A DNA stretch of 64,000 nucleotides. Source: Dipteronia dyeriana. Taxonomy: Eukaryota > Streptophyta > Magnoliopsida > Sapindales > Sapindaceae. The stretch spans positions 24,693,074-24,757,073 of the forward strand of contig CM065299.1 of the NCBI GenBank assembly GCA_032871835.1, in the 5' to 3' direction. Positions within the stretch are counted from its first letter, which is position 1. Every line of letters starts with the position of its first letter. A program made the translations under genes and the position numbers. This document shows, piece after piece, positions 43,346 to 53,764 of this stretch. Below the pieces are notes generated by a model. That model worked only from the letters and a program-made list of their open reading frames with translations, had not been told where the DNA came from and did no database searches.

Positions 43346-46300
43346 TCAATTTTTCAATTTTTCAATTATATTTTGACTAAGAGATACTAATTTTATTTTA
43401 TTTTATACACTATTTACAGTGGGAGCAAATCAAACTTGAAACATTATTAAACTGGATGAGCGGCTTTTACCATTGAATCATATTGGGATGTGGTATTTGA
43501 GAGATAGTATTCAACAATATTGGTATCTTACCCTTTTTCATATAAAAGTCAAACATCTGGGCTTCCTAGGAAACAATAAAATTCTTTTGTTAATACTGGT
43601 CCAACATGTTAGGTTTTTGAGTTGTGTTGGCATTGTTCTATGTCAAAACAATGTTTCACTTGTATTGATTAGTTGTCTTAGATTAATGATGGTTCAAGCT
43701 TCAAAGAAGATATGACAACTTATCAAGCAAGATCAAGTCTTCAATGAGAAATGTGTTTCATTGCCTACAAAGGTATTTTAAGACCTCTATCTTCTTGCAA
43801 GGCTTTATTAAGACACATACACACATTGCATCCATATGTTTCACTGCATCATTGTGCTCATTTTGTATAGCACATTCACACACTTGATTTTGAATGCTCA
43901 TGTATTTGTACTAAATTGACTAGTTTTGAAAAATACATGTATTTGGACTATGTCTATGAAAATAGCATTCTTGTGTGAAATGTTTTTGTATATTTATATG
44001 TTTATATAACATGAACCTTGGACTTGAATTTGGTGTTCCTTATTGAGTTCCGGTCATTTCGGTTACTCATACATTTGATTTATAATTTCGAGTCAATAGT
44101 TACGAAACTTTCTGGTCATGTTACATGCATTGTCTTCGTCTTTATATATCGAGGAAAAATCATAATTTATGGTCAAAGTTTCATAGTCATCCATGTGCAT
44201 GAGAGAGTCTCAGATCGTAATCCATAAACGTATTCTAATTCGTAGTTCGGAGGCCAGAGAACGGTCGAAGAAAGCGAAGGTGAAAACGAGTGGCTGAAGG
44301 ACATCAAGCCACTCCTCACCGATATGGCGCGTGGCCATCTCGGGAAGGGCCACCTTCTGCCTCTGAGATACCCACACGCCATCTCGGGGATGGGAGGAGG
44401 CTTGGGGAATTTCGGTCCTTCAACTTTTTGCTTTCCCTTTCCTTTAAATACCTTATTCTCTCTCATTTTCAAATTTGCAGAAGATGTAGAGCAGAAAATT
44501 TCCAATTTTTTTCTCTCAACTTTGAATCACAATATCTATCTCATTTCTTATCCGATTTGAGTGATTCAAGTTGGAGAAGTTTTTTCTTGAAGTCCTCTAT
44601 CATCTCCAAGAAACCTTGAAGTCGTTGCTCAAGTTTTTTTTATGGCTCTCACCATTTTCGTGACTGCACTCGAGTTTGACAAGGTATTTGTTTATCTTTT
44701 GATTTCCTTGATTCTAATGCTCAAATACCTTAGTTCTTCTTCCTATTTTTGTGTATGTGACTTGAACATATGTTGATAAGTGACAAAGCTTCAGTTATAA
44801 GCTAGTTATGCTTAATTAAAAACTTGAATGTGAGTTAGGTTTTATTAAAACCTATGTTTTCACATGATTGTGAGTTATATTGTGCTAGCTTATTATCTAG
44901 GGCTATTTGTGCTTTGATTGATTTCATTTTCATGATTAATAGCCTTATCATGTGCTAGAACTCATTAGTTGAATAAATTTAGGATTAACACATTTGATTT
45001 TATATTTAGAATCTATTAGGATTTAATTGATTATTTTGTAAATATATGCTCTAAATGATTGCTAGAGATTTGATTGATTATATCTTGTGTTTCTAGCATT
45101 TTTGTTTTAGTTTTAAAGTTTTGGATATGTGCTTCATGAACATATTTATTTCCAGCTTTAGTGACATGAATAAAATATAGGTTTAAAGTGTGTTTTTGGA
45201 AATTTGGCATGCTTTAGGTTTTTGTTCATATATAAGATCTAGATAGTCTTGTTTTGTGAACTTTGTTGCCTATGTCTAGATCTTCATGGAGTGTACATAA
45301 TCCATACATTACATATGCTCATGTATCATCTTTTGTGGTGTTATTTTTGGATTATAAACTAGAAAAAAATATACTTTGTGTGCTCATTGATTATTTCTAG
45401 TTTCCATAGGATGTACTGATCATATATTCTATGTTGTATGTGTTTGCATCATTTTACACTTAGATCATTTGCCTTGTAAAAGGTGAAAGTCTTGGCTAGG
45501 AGTGTGAGGCTCCAGATAGTCAAATAAGGAGTCTTGATGAGGACATGTGGTCTGGATAATCAAACATGGAAGATTTTCTAGAGCCATGAGTGCATTGGAT
45601 AGAAAGTAGACTTTTATTGGTAGACCCATGATGTTAAGATGCGATGGAGTCCATAGATAGAGTGAGTCATTTGTTGACCATTCTAGTGGAATTTCTAACT
45701 TCTTAACAGTGTTGGTTAGAGTGGACTCCAATAGAAAGTGAGTCATGTGCTGATCACTTTTGAGGAATTTTCAATCTACTAATAAGGATTTGGTAGATGT
45801 AGAGTCCAATAAAGAGTGCGTCGTTTGTTGGTCACTTTTGAGAAATTTCTTATCTATTTTCCAATAAAAGTACCCGATGCTTGTATTCAACCCGTGGATG
45901 TTTCCTCTACGGAGGTTTTATCACGTAAAAACCAAATGTATCAATTCTTCATATCCCTCTCATATATTTGTATGTGTATGTTTATATCTTGTTTTACAAT
46001 CTTCATTTCTAGATATTATTGAAAAACAAGATTGTTGTAATGTGTGAAATGCAAGCACTTCATATGATCAAAGTTGTAAATATCACTTTTCTTGTACATA
46101 GATTTATTTGTATATAACCATCTCTGATTAAGTACTTGTACATATTGAACGTACTTGTACATATTGAACGATATTGTAAATACAAGTACCGTTTGTTTTA
46201 GTACATTAATCTATTGTATCTTTGTAAGTGTTTGAACTTTGTATCTTTTGATATTCCATTTCAAGTTGTAAAGTTTCACATTGTAATATTCTAAATACAA

Positions 46301-46749
46301 CTTATGGAATTTGCATTGCATTGAATATATTTGTGTATAAGATACATTGTGTCTTGTTATATGTTTTATAGACTAAAGGTGGTAAATTGAGCATACTTGT
46401 ATACATTGTTTTCTCATAACAATCATGTTAAATTTTAACTTGTATGCTCACCAAGATAAACTGTGTTAGTCCATATTAAGTGACAAAATAAAAAATAAAA
46501 AAGTATAAAACTAAAAATAAAAAAGAGGAAAAGACGGAGGACGTTGAACTGTTGAAGCCTACTGCCACCTCCTATGTACAAGTGCTTTGTAATTTCCATT
46601 TTCTTTTTTCTTTTTTATTTGGTTATTTCATAACTTATTAATTTATAATATATATTACATTAATTGAATTAGAGTAGTATTAAACATCCTATCTAAAATT
46701 TCATTTTTTTCCATCCCAACTTATGTGGAGTACACTTCTTGGAATTCAT
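43346..46749. other. Unrecognised 3.4 kb
   Basis: No protein family was recognised on either strand. A GC-rich island at 44250-44440 includes the hairpin GAGTGGC...GCCACTC (44289-44315) and repeated CCATCTCGGG words. TATTTAAA-like and CT-rich stretches around 44440-44470 resemble an LTR promoter. GTACTTGTACATATTGAAC is repeated in tandem at about 46130-46170. The whole could be an old LTR or a retroelement remnant, but nothing proves it. Confidence 0.4.
45646..45860 (+). repeat. About 77-bp tandem repeat, three units
   Basis: Units start near 45646, 45723 and 45801, each with GAGTCCA(A)TA, GTGAGTCAT.TG.TGA.CA and GAATTTCTA-like words. Divergence between units is substantial. It is non-coding. 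Confidence 0.75.
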
Positions 46750-46765
46750 GATATGGCCTATTACT

Positions 46766-47144
46766 AAGAATATTTTTCCTTCAAGATCTCACCGGATGAA
46801 GTCTAGAAGTAGGGATCATGGTTTCGATTTCAATGCGTTGGACAATGTGTTGTTTTCTTAATAGTGAGAGAAGTGGAAGTCTTTGAGGGTTGGGGGTCTT
46901 TGGGTTGTTGTTTGCACTCTGCGTTGGCATGTTTTCATCCCTTTTGGTTGGCTTAGTTTGGCTCTGTTTTGGTTGTAATTTTTGTTGTTTCGTTGAGCCC
47001 TTTGTTTTGTTTTCGTTGTGGGTAGTCTTTTGGGTTATGTTATGTGGCAGTGTGGCCTACTAGCTGTGTTGGCTTTGTGTTTTCCCCTTGTTTCCTTGCA
47101 GAGGTTTTACCGCTTTCGTAATAAAATTTACAATTAAAAAAATT
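46766..47144 (+). mobile_element. 5'-truncated LINE tail with 16-bp TSD
   Basis: GATATGGCCTATTACT occurs at 46750-46765 and 47145-47160. Between them lies T/G-rich sequence ending ACCGCTTTCGTAATAAAAT and an A-rich tail (AATTAAAAAAATT). A long identical target duplication plus a poly(A)-like 3' end is the signature of target-primed reverse transcription. Only about 380 bp of the 3' end was inserted; no coding part remains. Confidence 0.85.
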
Positions 47145-47160
47145 GATATGGCCTATTACT

Positions 47161-47741
47161 TGTATGGGACAATCTCATTTTGGTACAGTCTTACCAAGTG
47201 ATAAGAGACCGTGTCATGGAAGTTTTTTCGTAATGCTTACCACTTAATAATGGGGTGAGCAAAATGAACTCACAATAATCACTGGTGGTCAAGAACAAGG
47301 CATTGCCGATATATTTCAAAGCGTTGTGATTAACATTAAAGTTTCATTTAACAGCTAAAACTCTGATACTTATTTCATATGAAAACTAATTAAACACAAT
47401 TCTAAAACTCTGCTACTTGAATTTTATTCTCTCAATATATATACATGTCTCTCTGACTCTCTCTCTAGACAATCCATTGAAAAACCAGTACCTCCAAAGT
47501 ATAAATGAATTTCATAATTAGCACTGTCATGATCTTCAAGTTTTACATCATACCATTCAGGTCTTGTTGCATAAATACTATCAATGTAAAGCCCTTAGTA
47601 ATCAAGTTATTTGATGCATTGCAATATCCAATGTTTCGAATGAAACTTGCTTTTCCAAATCCTTCTCCAGGAAAATGTCGACTCCCCAATCCCTATTTGA
47701 GTTGCAGTATGATGATTACCAACATTCTTGTTTAAGACCAC
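47161..47741. other. Sequence between LINE tail and chromovirus
   Basis: No gene recognised. A CT-rich block (CTCTCTGACTCTCTCTCTAG) lies at 47449-47469. A minus-strand frame with ESTFSWRRIWKSKFHSKHW (about 47640-47700) faintly recalls the post-RT region of plant LINEs, but this is too weak to call. Confidence 0.35.
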
Positions 47742-47746
47742 TCCGC

Positions 47747-48080
47747 GGATGTGTGTGATCATGTTGCAAGTCACATGCGCAAGTGGGGAAGAACTGGTGA
47801 AGACCAAGTCAATCTCATTTTATTTGTTGCTATTTGTTATTATTTCAATAAGTTAGTTGTTTAGTTTGTTTAGTTTGCTTGGGGTTGTTGCGCTTATGCA
47901 CAACATGCTGCTTGTTTACAACACCCATTTTCCTTCTATTCCTATTATTTGGTTGTTAGTGGTCAGTTATGCAGTGTTACTAGTAGTCAGGCCTATAAAA
48001 TGGCCAAGTAACAGAGGAATAAGATCATCGAATTATAATCCAAATTACCTCTCATGTCTTCTTCTTTATCCCCACCAATC
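47747..48080 (+). repeat. 5' LTR of the chromovirus, 3' boundary lost
   Basis: Aligns with 53762-54617 minus the hAT insertion, up to GGCCTAT at 47996. Beyond this the 3' copy continues only 17 bases to its end, whereas the 5' copy continues with unrelated or extra sequence into gag. GCCTATAAAATGG at 47991-48003 is a TATA box. GTGTTACTAGTAGTCAGGCC (47975-47994) is the intact counterpart of the hAT target in the 3' LTR. Confidence 0.75.
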
Positions 48081-48114
48081 TCACCTCAAAAGATCGTCAT
48101 AATACCTAGTTGAA

Positions 48115-48816
48115 GCTTTCATTTCCGAATTTGGAGGAGACGATCCTATGGGATGGATTTATAGTGCCGAGCAATACTTCGATTTCAAGAATGTTGCTAC
48201 CGATCATCAAGTGCAATTGGCCTCCTCTCACCTAGACGGAATCGTACTTCAGTGGCACTGTTGGCTGACAAAATTCAAAGGCCCTCAAACATGGGATGAA
48301 TTTTCACAAGTTGTCCTCGGCTTCGGACGTACGGACTATGAAGATCCAGCTGAAGCCCTCTCTCGCCTCAAACAGCAGTCGATAGTGACTGCTTACTAGG
48401 AAGAATTTGAGAAGCTATCTCATCGGGTGGATGGGTTACCCAAAAATTTTCTCATTGGAAGTTTCATCTTAGGTTTTCGAGGTGATGTCCGGATTGACGT
48501 TAAAGTTAAGCTACCCAAGACTCTAGCTAAAGCAGTTGGTGTGGCACGATTGATTGAAGAAAAGAATCTCTTGCTGAAGAAGAATGGTCCCATATTTCTT
48601 GTCCAATCCTCATCAGTTACGCCTAAGCCCGCCGCCAATCCATCCGTTGGCCTCCTAGGTTCTCCTCCTAACCAAAAATCTGCATCTCCTTCTACTGTTT
48701 TACAGGTACCTCTAAGACGAGTATCTGTACAGGAAGCAAGAGAACGAAGGGAAAAAGGACTCTGTTACTACTATAACGAGAAATTCGTCCCCGATCACCA
48801 TTGCCAATGGCCATAA
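48115..48816 (+). pseudogene. Chromovirus gag (N-terminus missing)
   Basis: Homology begins near 48120 (GDDPMGWIYSAEQYFDFKNV) and continues through VLQWHCWLTKFKGPQTWDEF and AEALSRLKQQSIVTAY, then a TAG (48397-48399). It resumes HRVDGLPKNFLIGSFILGFR. The zinc knuckle reads CYYYNEKFVPDHHC at about 48764-48802; its second Cys is Tyr, so metal binding would be lost. About 100 or more N-terminal residues usual for this gag are absent. Confidence 0.85.
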
Positions 48817-48822
48817 CTTTTC

Positions 48823-49449
48823 ATGATTGAGGATACTCCATCGATCAACCTTGAACCGGAAGCAACAAATTACTATGACGAGACCACCAAAGAGTCCACT
48901 GAATCACTACCAGAGATATCTTTCCACGCCATTATAGGAACTGAACACCCACAAACACTAAAGGTCTTTGGTAAGCTGAAAAACAAATCCATCATGGTGC
49001 TTATTGACGGGGGAAGTACTCACAATTTCATTGACCAAGCTGTGGTCATAAAATTTGGGCTTTCGGTTGTTAAGGATCATTCATTTCAAGTCATGGTGGC
49101 CAATCAGGAGAAAATCAATTGCGTCGGCTGATGTTTAGCACTAACTTTGTTCATCCAAGACCATCATGTGCAAGCAGATTTCTATGTTTTGCTTATAGCA
49201 GCATGTCAAGCAGACCTGGGTGTCCAATGGTTGGCAACTTTTTGGCCAATCGAAACAGACTACAATAAGCTGACCATGACCTTCCACCATGGTAGCAAGT
49301 CCCTAACCTTTCAAGGCCTCGAACGTCCTGCTTTAACTGCTCTCAACGACAAAGAATTATCTCATCTAAATAGTATGGGCCTATTTCTACAAATTTCTCC
49401 TTATACAAAACCAGCAATTCTTAGTGACACATATCTGCATGACATATAG
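48823..49449 (+). pseudogene. Chromovirus protease region
   Basis: ISFHAIIGTEHPQTLKVFGK and MVLIDGGSTHNFIDQAVVIK match the retropepsin domain of chromoviruses. The catalytic triplet is Asp-Gly-Gly instead of Asp-Ser/Thr-Gly, a change expected to impair activity. A stop at 49131 interrupts the domain, and it continues as CQADLGVQWLATFWPIETDY to 49446. Confidence 0.85.
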
Positions 49450-51104
49450 CAAATCTTGACAGAATTTCATCATGTTTTTACTCCACCAACAGAACTTCCG
49501 CTGCCACGGTCCCATGATCACCGAATTCCACTACAAACCAACCAAGCTCCTGTTAGTGTCTGACCTTACCGGTATCCGTATTACCAGAAGAACAAGATCG
49601 AAAAAATGGTGAAGGAACTATTGGATTTCGGCCTTATTCACCCCAACAATAGCCCATTTTCTTCACCTGTTTTATTGGTCAAGAAAGCCGATGGTGGGTG
49701 GCGTTTTTGAGTGGATTATAGAGCCTTAAATGAGATCACCATCAAGGATAAATATCCAATTCCAGTCATCGATAAACTTTTGGATGAGCTACATGGTGCG
49801 CAATACTTTGTGAAACTGGATTTGTGCTTTGGGTACTATCAGATACGAATTCAAGAACTTGATATCCCAAAAAATGCATTCCGCACACACGATGGTGTTA
49901 GATTTTGGCTCGTATTCTCAAGTGAACCCAATGTTAACTAAACAAGACTCAATTGATGTGGAGCTTTATGGAGACGTGGGATAACGTTTGGAAGTTGAAG
50001 ATGGTGTTTGAGGGAGGTTTGAAGACAAAGAAGAACTGAAGAAACGAAGTCTGGTAGGTACTGCGGCTTGGACTGCGGTATGGACACGTGCACAGACCGT
50101 GGCACAGGGAGCGGTCGAACTCCTGTGGATTTACGCGGTGTGGTCCGCGGTGGAGGCAATGCACCAACCGCGGTACTCAGAGCGGTGGTCTACAGTTTTG
50201 GTCTGTGGTGTTGAGCGCGGGTGGCCAACCGTGGCAATAACGAATCTTGCCCAAATTAGGAATGTTGCACAAAAATAGGAAATGTGTTTTCTTCTGGAAG
50301 TTCTTGTGCTAATCAGAAAAGGAAAGAGTTTGCCTTCTTGAAGAATAAGAAAGTCTTGTACTTGAAGGAAAAGGATTTCTCCTTAACAAGAAGACTTGTC
50401 ATAAATAGGAAATAGTATTTATGTGGAACAAGTAAGTCTTGTACGTTTAGGAGTAGGATTTCCTTTTATGTTAAACTCCATGTAACTAGTATAAATAGAC
50501 CTTGTATCTAGGTTATTTTGTGTGGAGAAAAAAGAACACTAGGTAACATCAGAGAGTAGTAGAGAGATATGGGTGAGAGACCCGTGAGAATATCCGGGGA
50601 GGGATCTAAGAGAATATCAGTGGATCAAGTAAGAGATCCATGGGTGATATTCAGGGGAGACCTAGGGGATATTGTGGGGTTCTTGATGAGGATCTTGTGA
50701 GTGTGGTTTGGGGTTTGGGTGTGAGAGAGAATCCTAGAATATATGGTTGTAACAATTTGTTATATAGTGGAATTTTTTCTGTCGTCCTAACGGCCTGTAG
50801 TTTTTTACCCGATTTAGGTTTTCCACGTATATATAGTGTTGTGATCGGTTTATTTTCTCTCATCTATTTTTTCTGCTATTGACGTTATTAATTGCTATGA
50901 GTTATGGCCATATATTAGGCACAACGATTCTGTATTCATCGGTTTCGAAAATCTCCAACAGATGGGCATTACAAATTCATTGTCATGCCTTTCGGCCTAA
51001 CAAATGCGCCGTCCACCTTCCAGAGCATGATGAATGATATCTTGAGGCCACAGTTACGAAAGTTTGTACTCGTTTTTTTTTTACGACATACTCATCTATA
51101 GTTG
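49450..51104 (+). pseudogene. Chromovirus reverse transcriptase, first part, split by a solo LTR
   Basis: [20 protein letters not shown], a stop, then [20 protein letters not shown] and [20 protein letters not shown] end at FRTHDG (49895). After the solo LTR the same frame resumes [20 protein letters not shown] at 50966, then VLVFF and the catalytic region. In place of the usual FFDDILIYS the sequence is shifted and lacks one Asp codon (TTTTTTTTTTACGACATAC at about 51070-51090). Confidence 0.87.
49896..50960 (+). mobile_element. Solo LTR inside the chromovirus RT
   Basis: Starts TGTTAGATTTTGGC and ends AATCTCCAACA. The target duplication GATGG is at 49891-49895 and 50961-50965, and RT reading resumes exactly (HDG then HY) when it is removed. 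It belongs to the family of the LARD-like element at 27111-29817: its end GTTATTAATTGCTATGAGTT matches the inverse of that LTR. It is about 120 bp longer, mainly from a GC-rich CGCGGT-containing stretch at 50055-50240. Loss of the rest by LTR-LTR recombination is the usual explanation. Confidence 0.93.
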
Positions 51105-51650
51105 GAGCTGGGCGTGAAATAACAGTGAAGGTGTTTGAAGGAAACAAACAGATGTTTGAAGAAATTACTCTGAAGAAATATCAAACTAAACTATAAAGAA
51201 CAAAGCTTTAAAGAATGGAATCTCAGATTTATTTACTAAGATGATATCACCAAAATGATTACATGAAACAATTTTTATACAAAAATGTAATCAACACACA
51301 CTTCGTGTGATTTTTTAGAAAAATAACAACCTTATAACAAACACTTACATCAGCTGACTTCATCATATAGTTAACTAACAGAATTTTGTTATTTAACCAC
51401 TAACCACTTTGGTTAATTAACTATCTTAACCAATATCTAACCATTCACCTTGGTTAGCCTTCCTATGATCATCAGAGTTTGATTGCTTGTAATCAGATGC
51501 TGAAACAGAGTAGTTCTCTGTTTTGGGATACAACATATTATTCTTATTAACACTAGTTGTTAAGCTAATCATTCTTGGTTGTTTGTAGATAATTTGAGCT
51601 GACAAGTTGCTCGAGTTGGCCACTAATCATTGACTATTTGCAAAGCTATC
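51105..51650. mobile_element. Unclassified insertion after the RT catalytic site
   Basis: About 100 residues of RT expected between the catalytic box (ends near 51104) and YLGH-like sequence (IWGHVISITGVVVDRDKV, 51667 onward) are replaced by about 545 bp of AT-rich non-coding DNA. It has inverse words ACTTCGTGTGAT and AACCACTTTGGTTAATTAAC and may be a fragment of an LTR. No target duplication was found, so this may be an insertion plus deletion. Confidence 0.5.
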
Positions 51651-52360
51651 AAAATGTTGTTTTATATTTGGGGCCACGTCATCTCAATAACAGGTGTTGT
51701 TGTTGATCGAGATAAGGTTCGTTTTATCTTAGAGTGGCCCGTTCCGTCGTCTACCAAAGGAGTGCATGGTTTCCTTGGCCTTGACGGCTGCTACAGAAAT
51801 TTCATTAGTGGCTTCGGAGGAATTGTCACACCATTAACAGAAATATTAAAGAAAGATGGTTTTTCTTGGACTCCAGCGGTTGCAGCTACCTTCCTTCAAC
51901 TCAAACAAGCATTAACTTCGCCCCCTGTTCTCAGGCTACCAGACTTTCACAAGAGTTTATGGTGGAGTGTGATGCTTGCGGAGTCAGAACTGGGGCAATT
52001 TTATCACAACAAGAGCAGCCAATAGCATTCTTCATTGAGACTTTAAAGCCCTCATCTCTATCGTTGTCCATATACGAAAAAAAGATGTTCGCTATTGTTA
52101 AGGCAATCCGTAAATGGTGTCCTTACTTGCTTGGCCGACCTTTTGTTGTCCGTACCGACCCAAATAGTCTCAAATATCTGTTGGAACAACGTATTGCTAC
52201 CCCGGTACAAACTCGGTGGCTTGGCTTTCGAAAATTCTTGGTTATGATTACACCATTTAGTATAAAAAGGGTAAGGAGAACACTGGAGCCGATGCTCTCT
52301 CTCGAAAGGCAGAGTTTGAATTCCTTGCCATCTCACTGCCGGTTGCAGATTGGTGGGTGA
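51651..52360 (+). pseudogene. Chromovirus RT connection and RNase H
   Basis: ILEWPVPSSTKGVHGFLGLD, YRNFISGFGGIVTPLTEILK and FLQLKQALTSPPVLRLPDFH are the RT thumb/connection. In the next frame EFMVECDACGVRTGAILSQQ, SLSIYEKKMFAIVKAIRKWC and VVRTDPNSLKYLLEQRIATP are the RNase H. The frameshift lies near 51955. Confidence 0.88.
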
Positions 52361-53395
52361 AATTACAATATGAGGTAGCTACTGATCCTTTTTATTACAA
52401 GGTGAAGGAGTCCGCATATCACCAATATACCTTGCGTGATGGAGTTTTCTTCGAAAACGGTAAAATCCTTTTGAGTCCTAATTCAAGTCTGATTCATGAT
52501 ATCTTATTTGCAAACCATTCCTCACCGATTGGGGGTCACTTTGGTTATCACAAGACATTAAGTTGATTACAAACTGGGTTCTTTTGGTCTGGTATGCGTA
52601 CTGCAATTAAGGAATTCATACGTTGTTGCGACATATGTCAGCGTTGCAAATCAGATTCTCTGAATCCGGCAGATCTGCTCCAACCTCTTCCTATACCTGT
52701 AAGAATTTGGACCGACATATCCATGGATTTTGTCGAAGGTTTACCACCATCGCAAGGTAAATCTATGATTATGGTGGTCGTGGACCGACTCTCAAATATG
52801 CTCATTTATTCCACTTCACCATTCGTATACAGGCCTGAGTGTTGCAAAAAAAAAAAAATTGGATCAGATTGTACGTCTTCACTAGAGATCGATCCTTTAT
52901 TAGTTTGTTCTGGAAAACTCTCTTTCAGTTATAGGGGACTACACTTTGTTTGCGTTCTAGTTATCACCCACAAACTGATGGATAGACGGAAGTTGTAAAC
53001 CGCACTCTTGAGCAATACCTTCGTTGTTTCACAAGTGATCACCCACGGAAATGGGTTGAATGGCTTCCTTGGGCAAAGTATAGCCACAACACATCGACTC
53101 ACTCTGCCACCATATTAACTCCTTTCGAAGCAGTATATGGAATTCCACCATCCAATTTGTTATCCTACCTTCCTAGAACTACCAAAGTAAATGATGTAGA
53201 TGAGTTCTTACGTGATAGGAAAGACATTCTCTCTGAGTTACGTCATAATCTGGTCCGTGCTTTTGACCGAATGAAGTCTCAGGCTGACCGACATCATCGA
53301 GATGTTACCGTTGAAGTTGGAGACTATGTGTATCTTAAGTTACAACCTTACCGTCAGAAAACAGTGGCATTCTGGAGCTGGCTTTAATTATCACC
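52361..53395 (+). pseudogene. Chromovirus integrase (degenerate)
   Basis: GGHFGYHKTLS and MRTAIKEFIRCCDICQRCKS give the His-His-Cys-Cys zinc module, split by a TGA at about 52564. IWTDISMDFVEGLPPSQGKS carries the first catalytic Asp. The second catalytic Asp region (RDP-type, about 52884-52895) and HPQTDGWT-like Glu region (about 52966) lie in shifted frames after an A-rich run (52848-52858). DRHHRDVTVEVGDYVYLKLQ is the C-terminal domain. Confidence 0.85.
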
Positions 53396-53455
53396 TAGGT
53401 TCTTTGGGCCTTACAAAATTCTACACACATTGGACCCGTAGCCTACAAGTTAGAC

Positions 53456-53764
53456 TTGCCTCCAGGTTCTCAAATTCACGACGTGTTTCATGTGAGCCTT
53501 TTAAAGAAGCAGTTTGGTCCTATCTATGAGGCCTCTAACAGTATTCTACCAGTTTCTGAGGCATCCAAGATTTTACCTCTGCCTGAAGCCATCTTGGATA
53601 GCCGTGTGGTTCGCAAAGGGTTGAATCGACCAAAGACGAAAATTCTTGTTAAATGGTCAGGTTCTCCAGTTGAAGACGCGACTTGGAAAAATCGTTGGCG
53701 TTTTTCTAAATCGTATCCAGATTTTGTCCTTGAGGACAAGGACATTGTAAGGGAGGAGGAATGA
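53456..53764 (+). pseudogene. Chromovirus integrase tail with chromodomain
   Basis: The frame reads IHDVFHVSLLKKQFG, then LPEAILDSRVVRKGLNRPKT, KILVKWSGSPVEDATWKN and SYPDFVLEDKDIV, ending at TGA 53762-53764. The VKWSG-x5-ATW core is a chromodomain, which in chromoviruses directs integration by recognising chromatin marks. The tail is uninterrupted, but upstream frames are broken. The stop is just at the start of the 3' LTR. Confidence 0.9.
53745..53761 (+). promoter_or_regulatory. Polypurine tract of the chromovirus
   Basis: GTAAGGGAGGAGGAA directly precedes the 3' LTR; it overlaps the end of the pol frame. Confidence 0.75.

Noticed and set aside
44290..44619. 109- and 78-codon frames in the GC island
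   Set aside because: Two overlapping frames with no recognised domain; composition explains them.
47607..47807. LINE reverse-transcriptase-like fragment (minus)
   Set aside because: Only a short STFSWR-like string resembles the family; too weak, and it overlaps the chromovirus LTR start.
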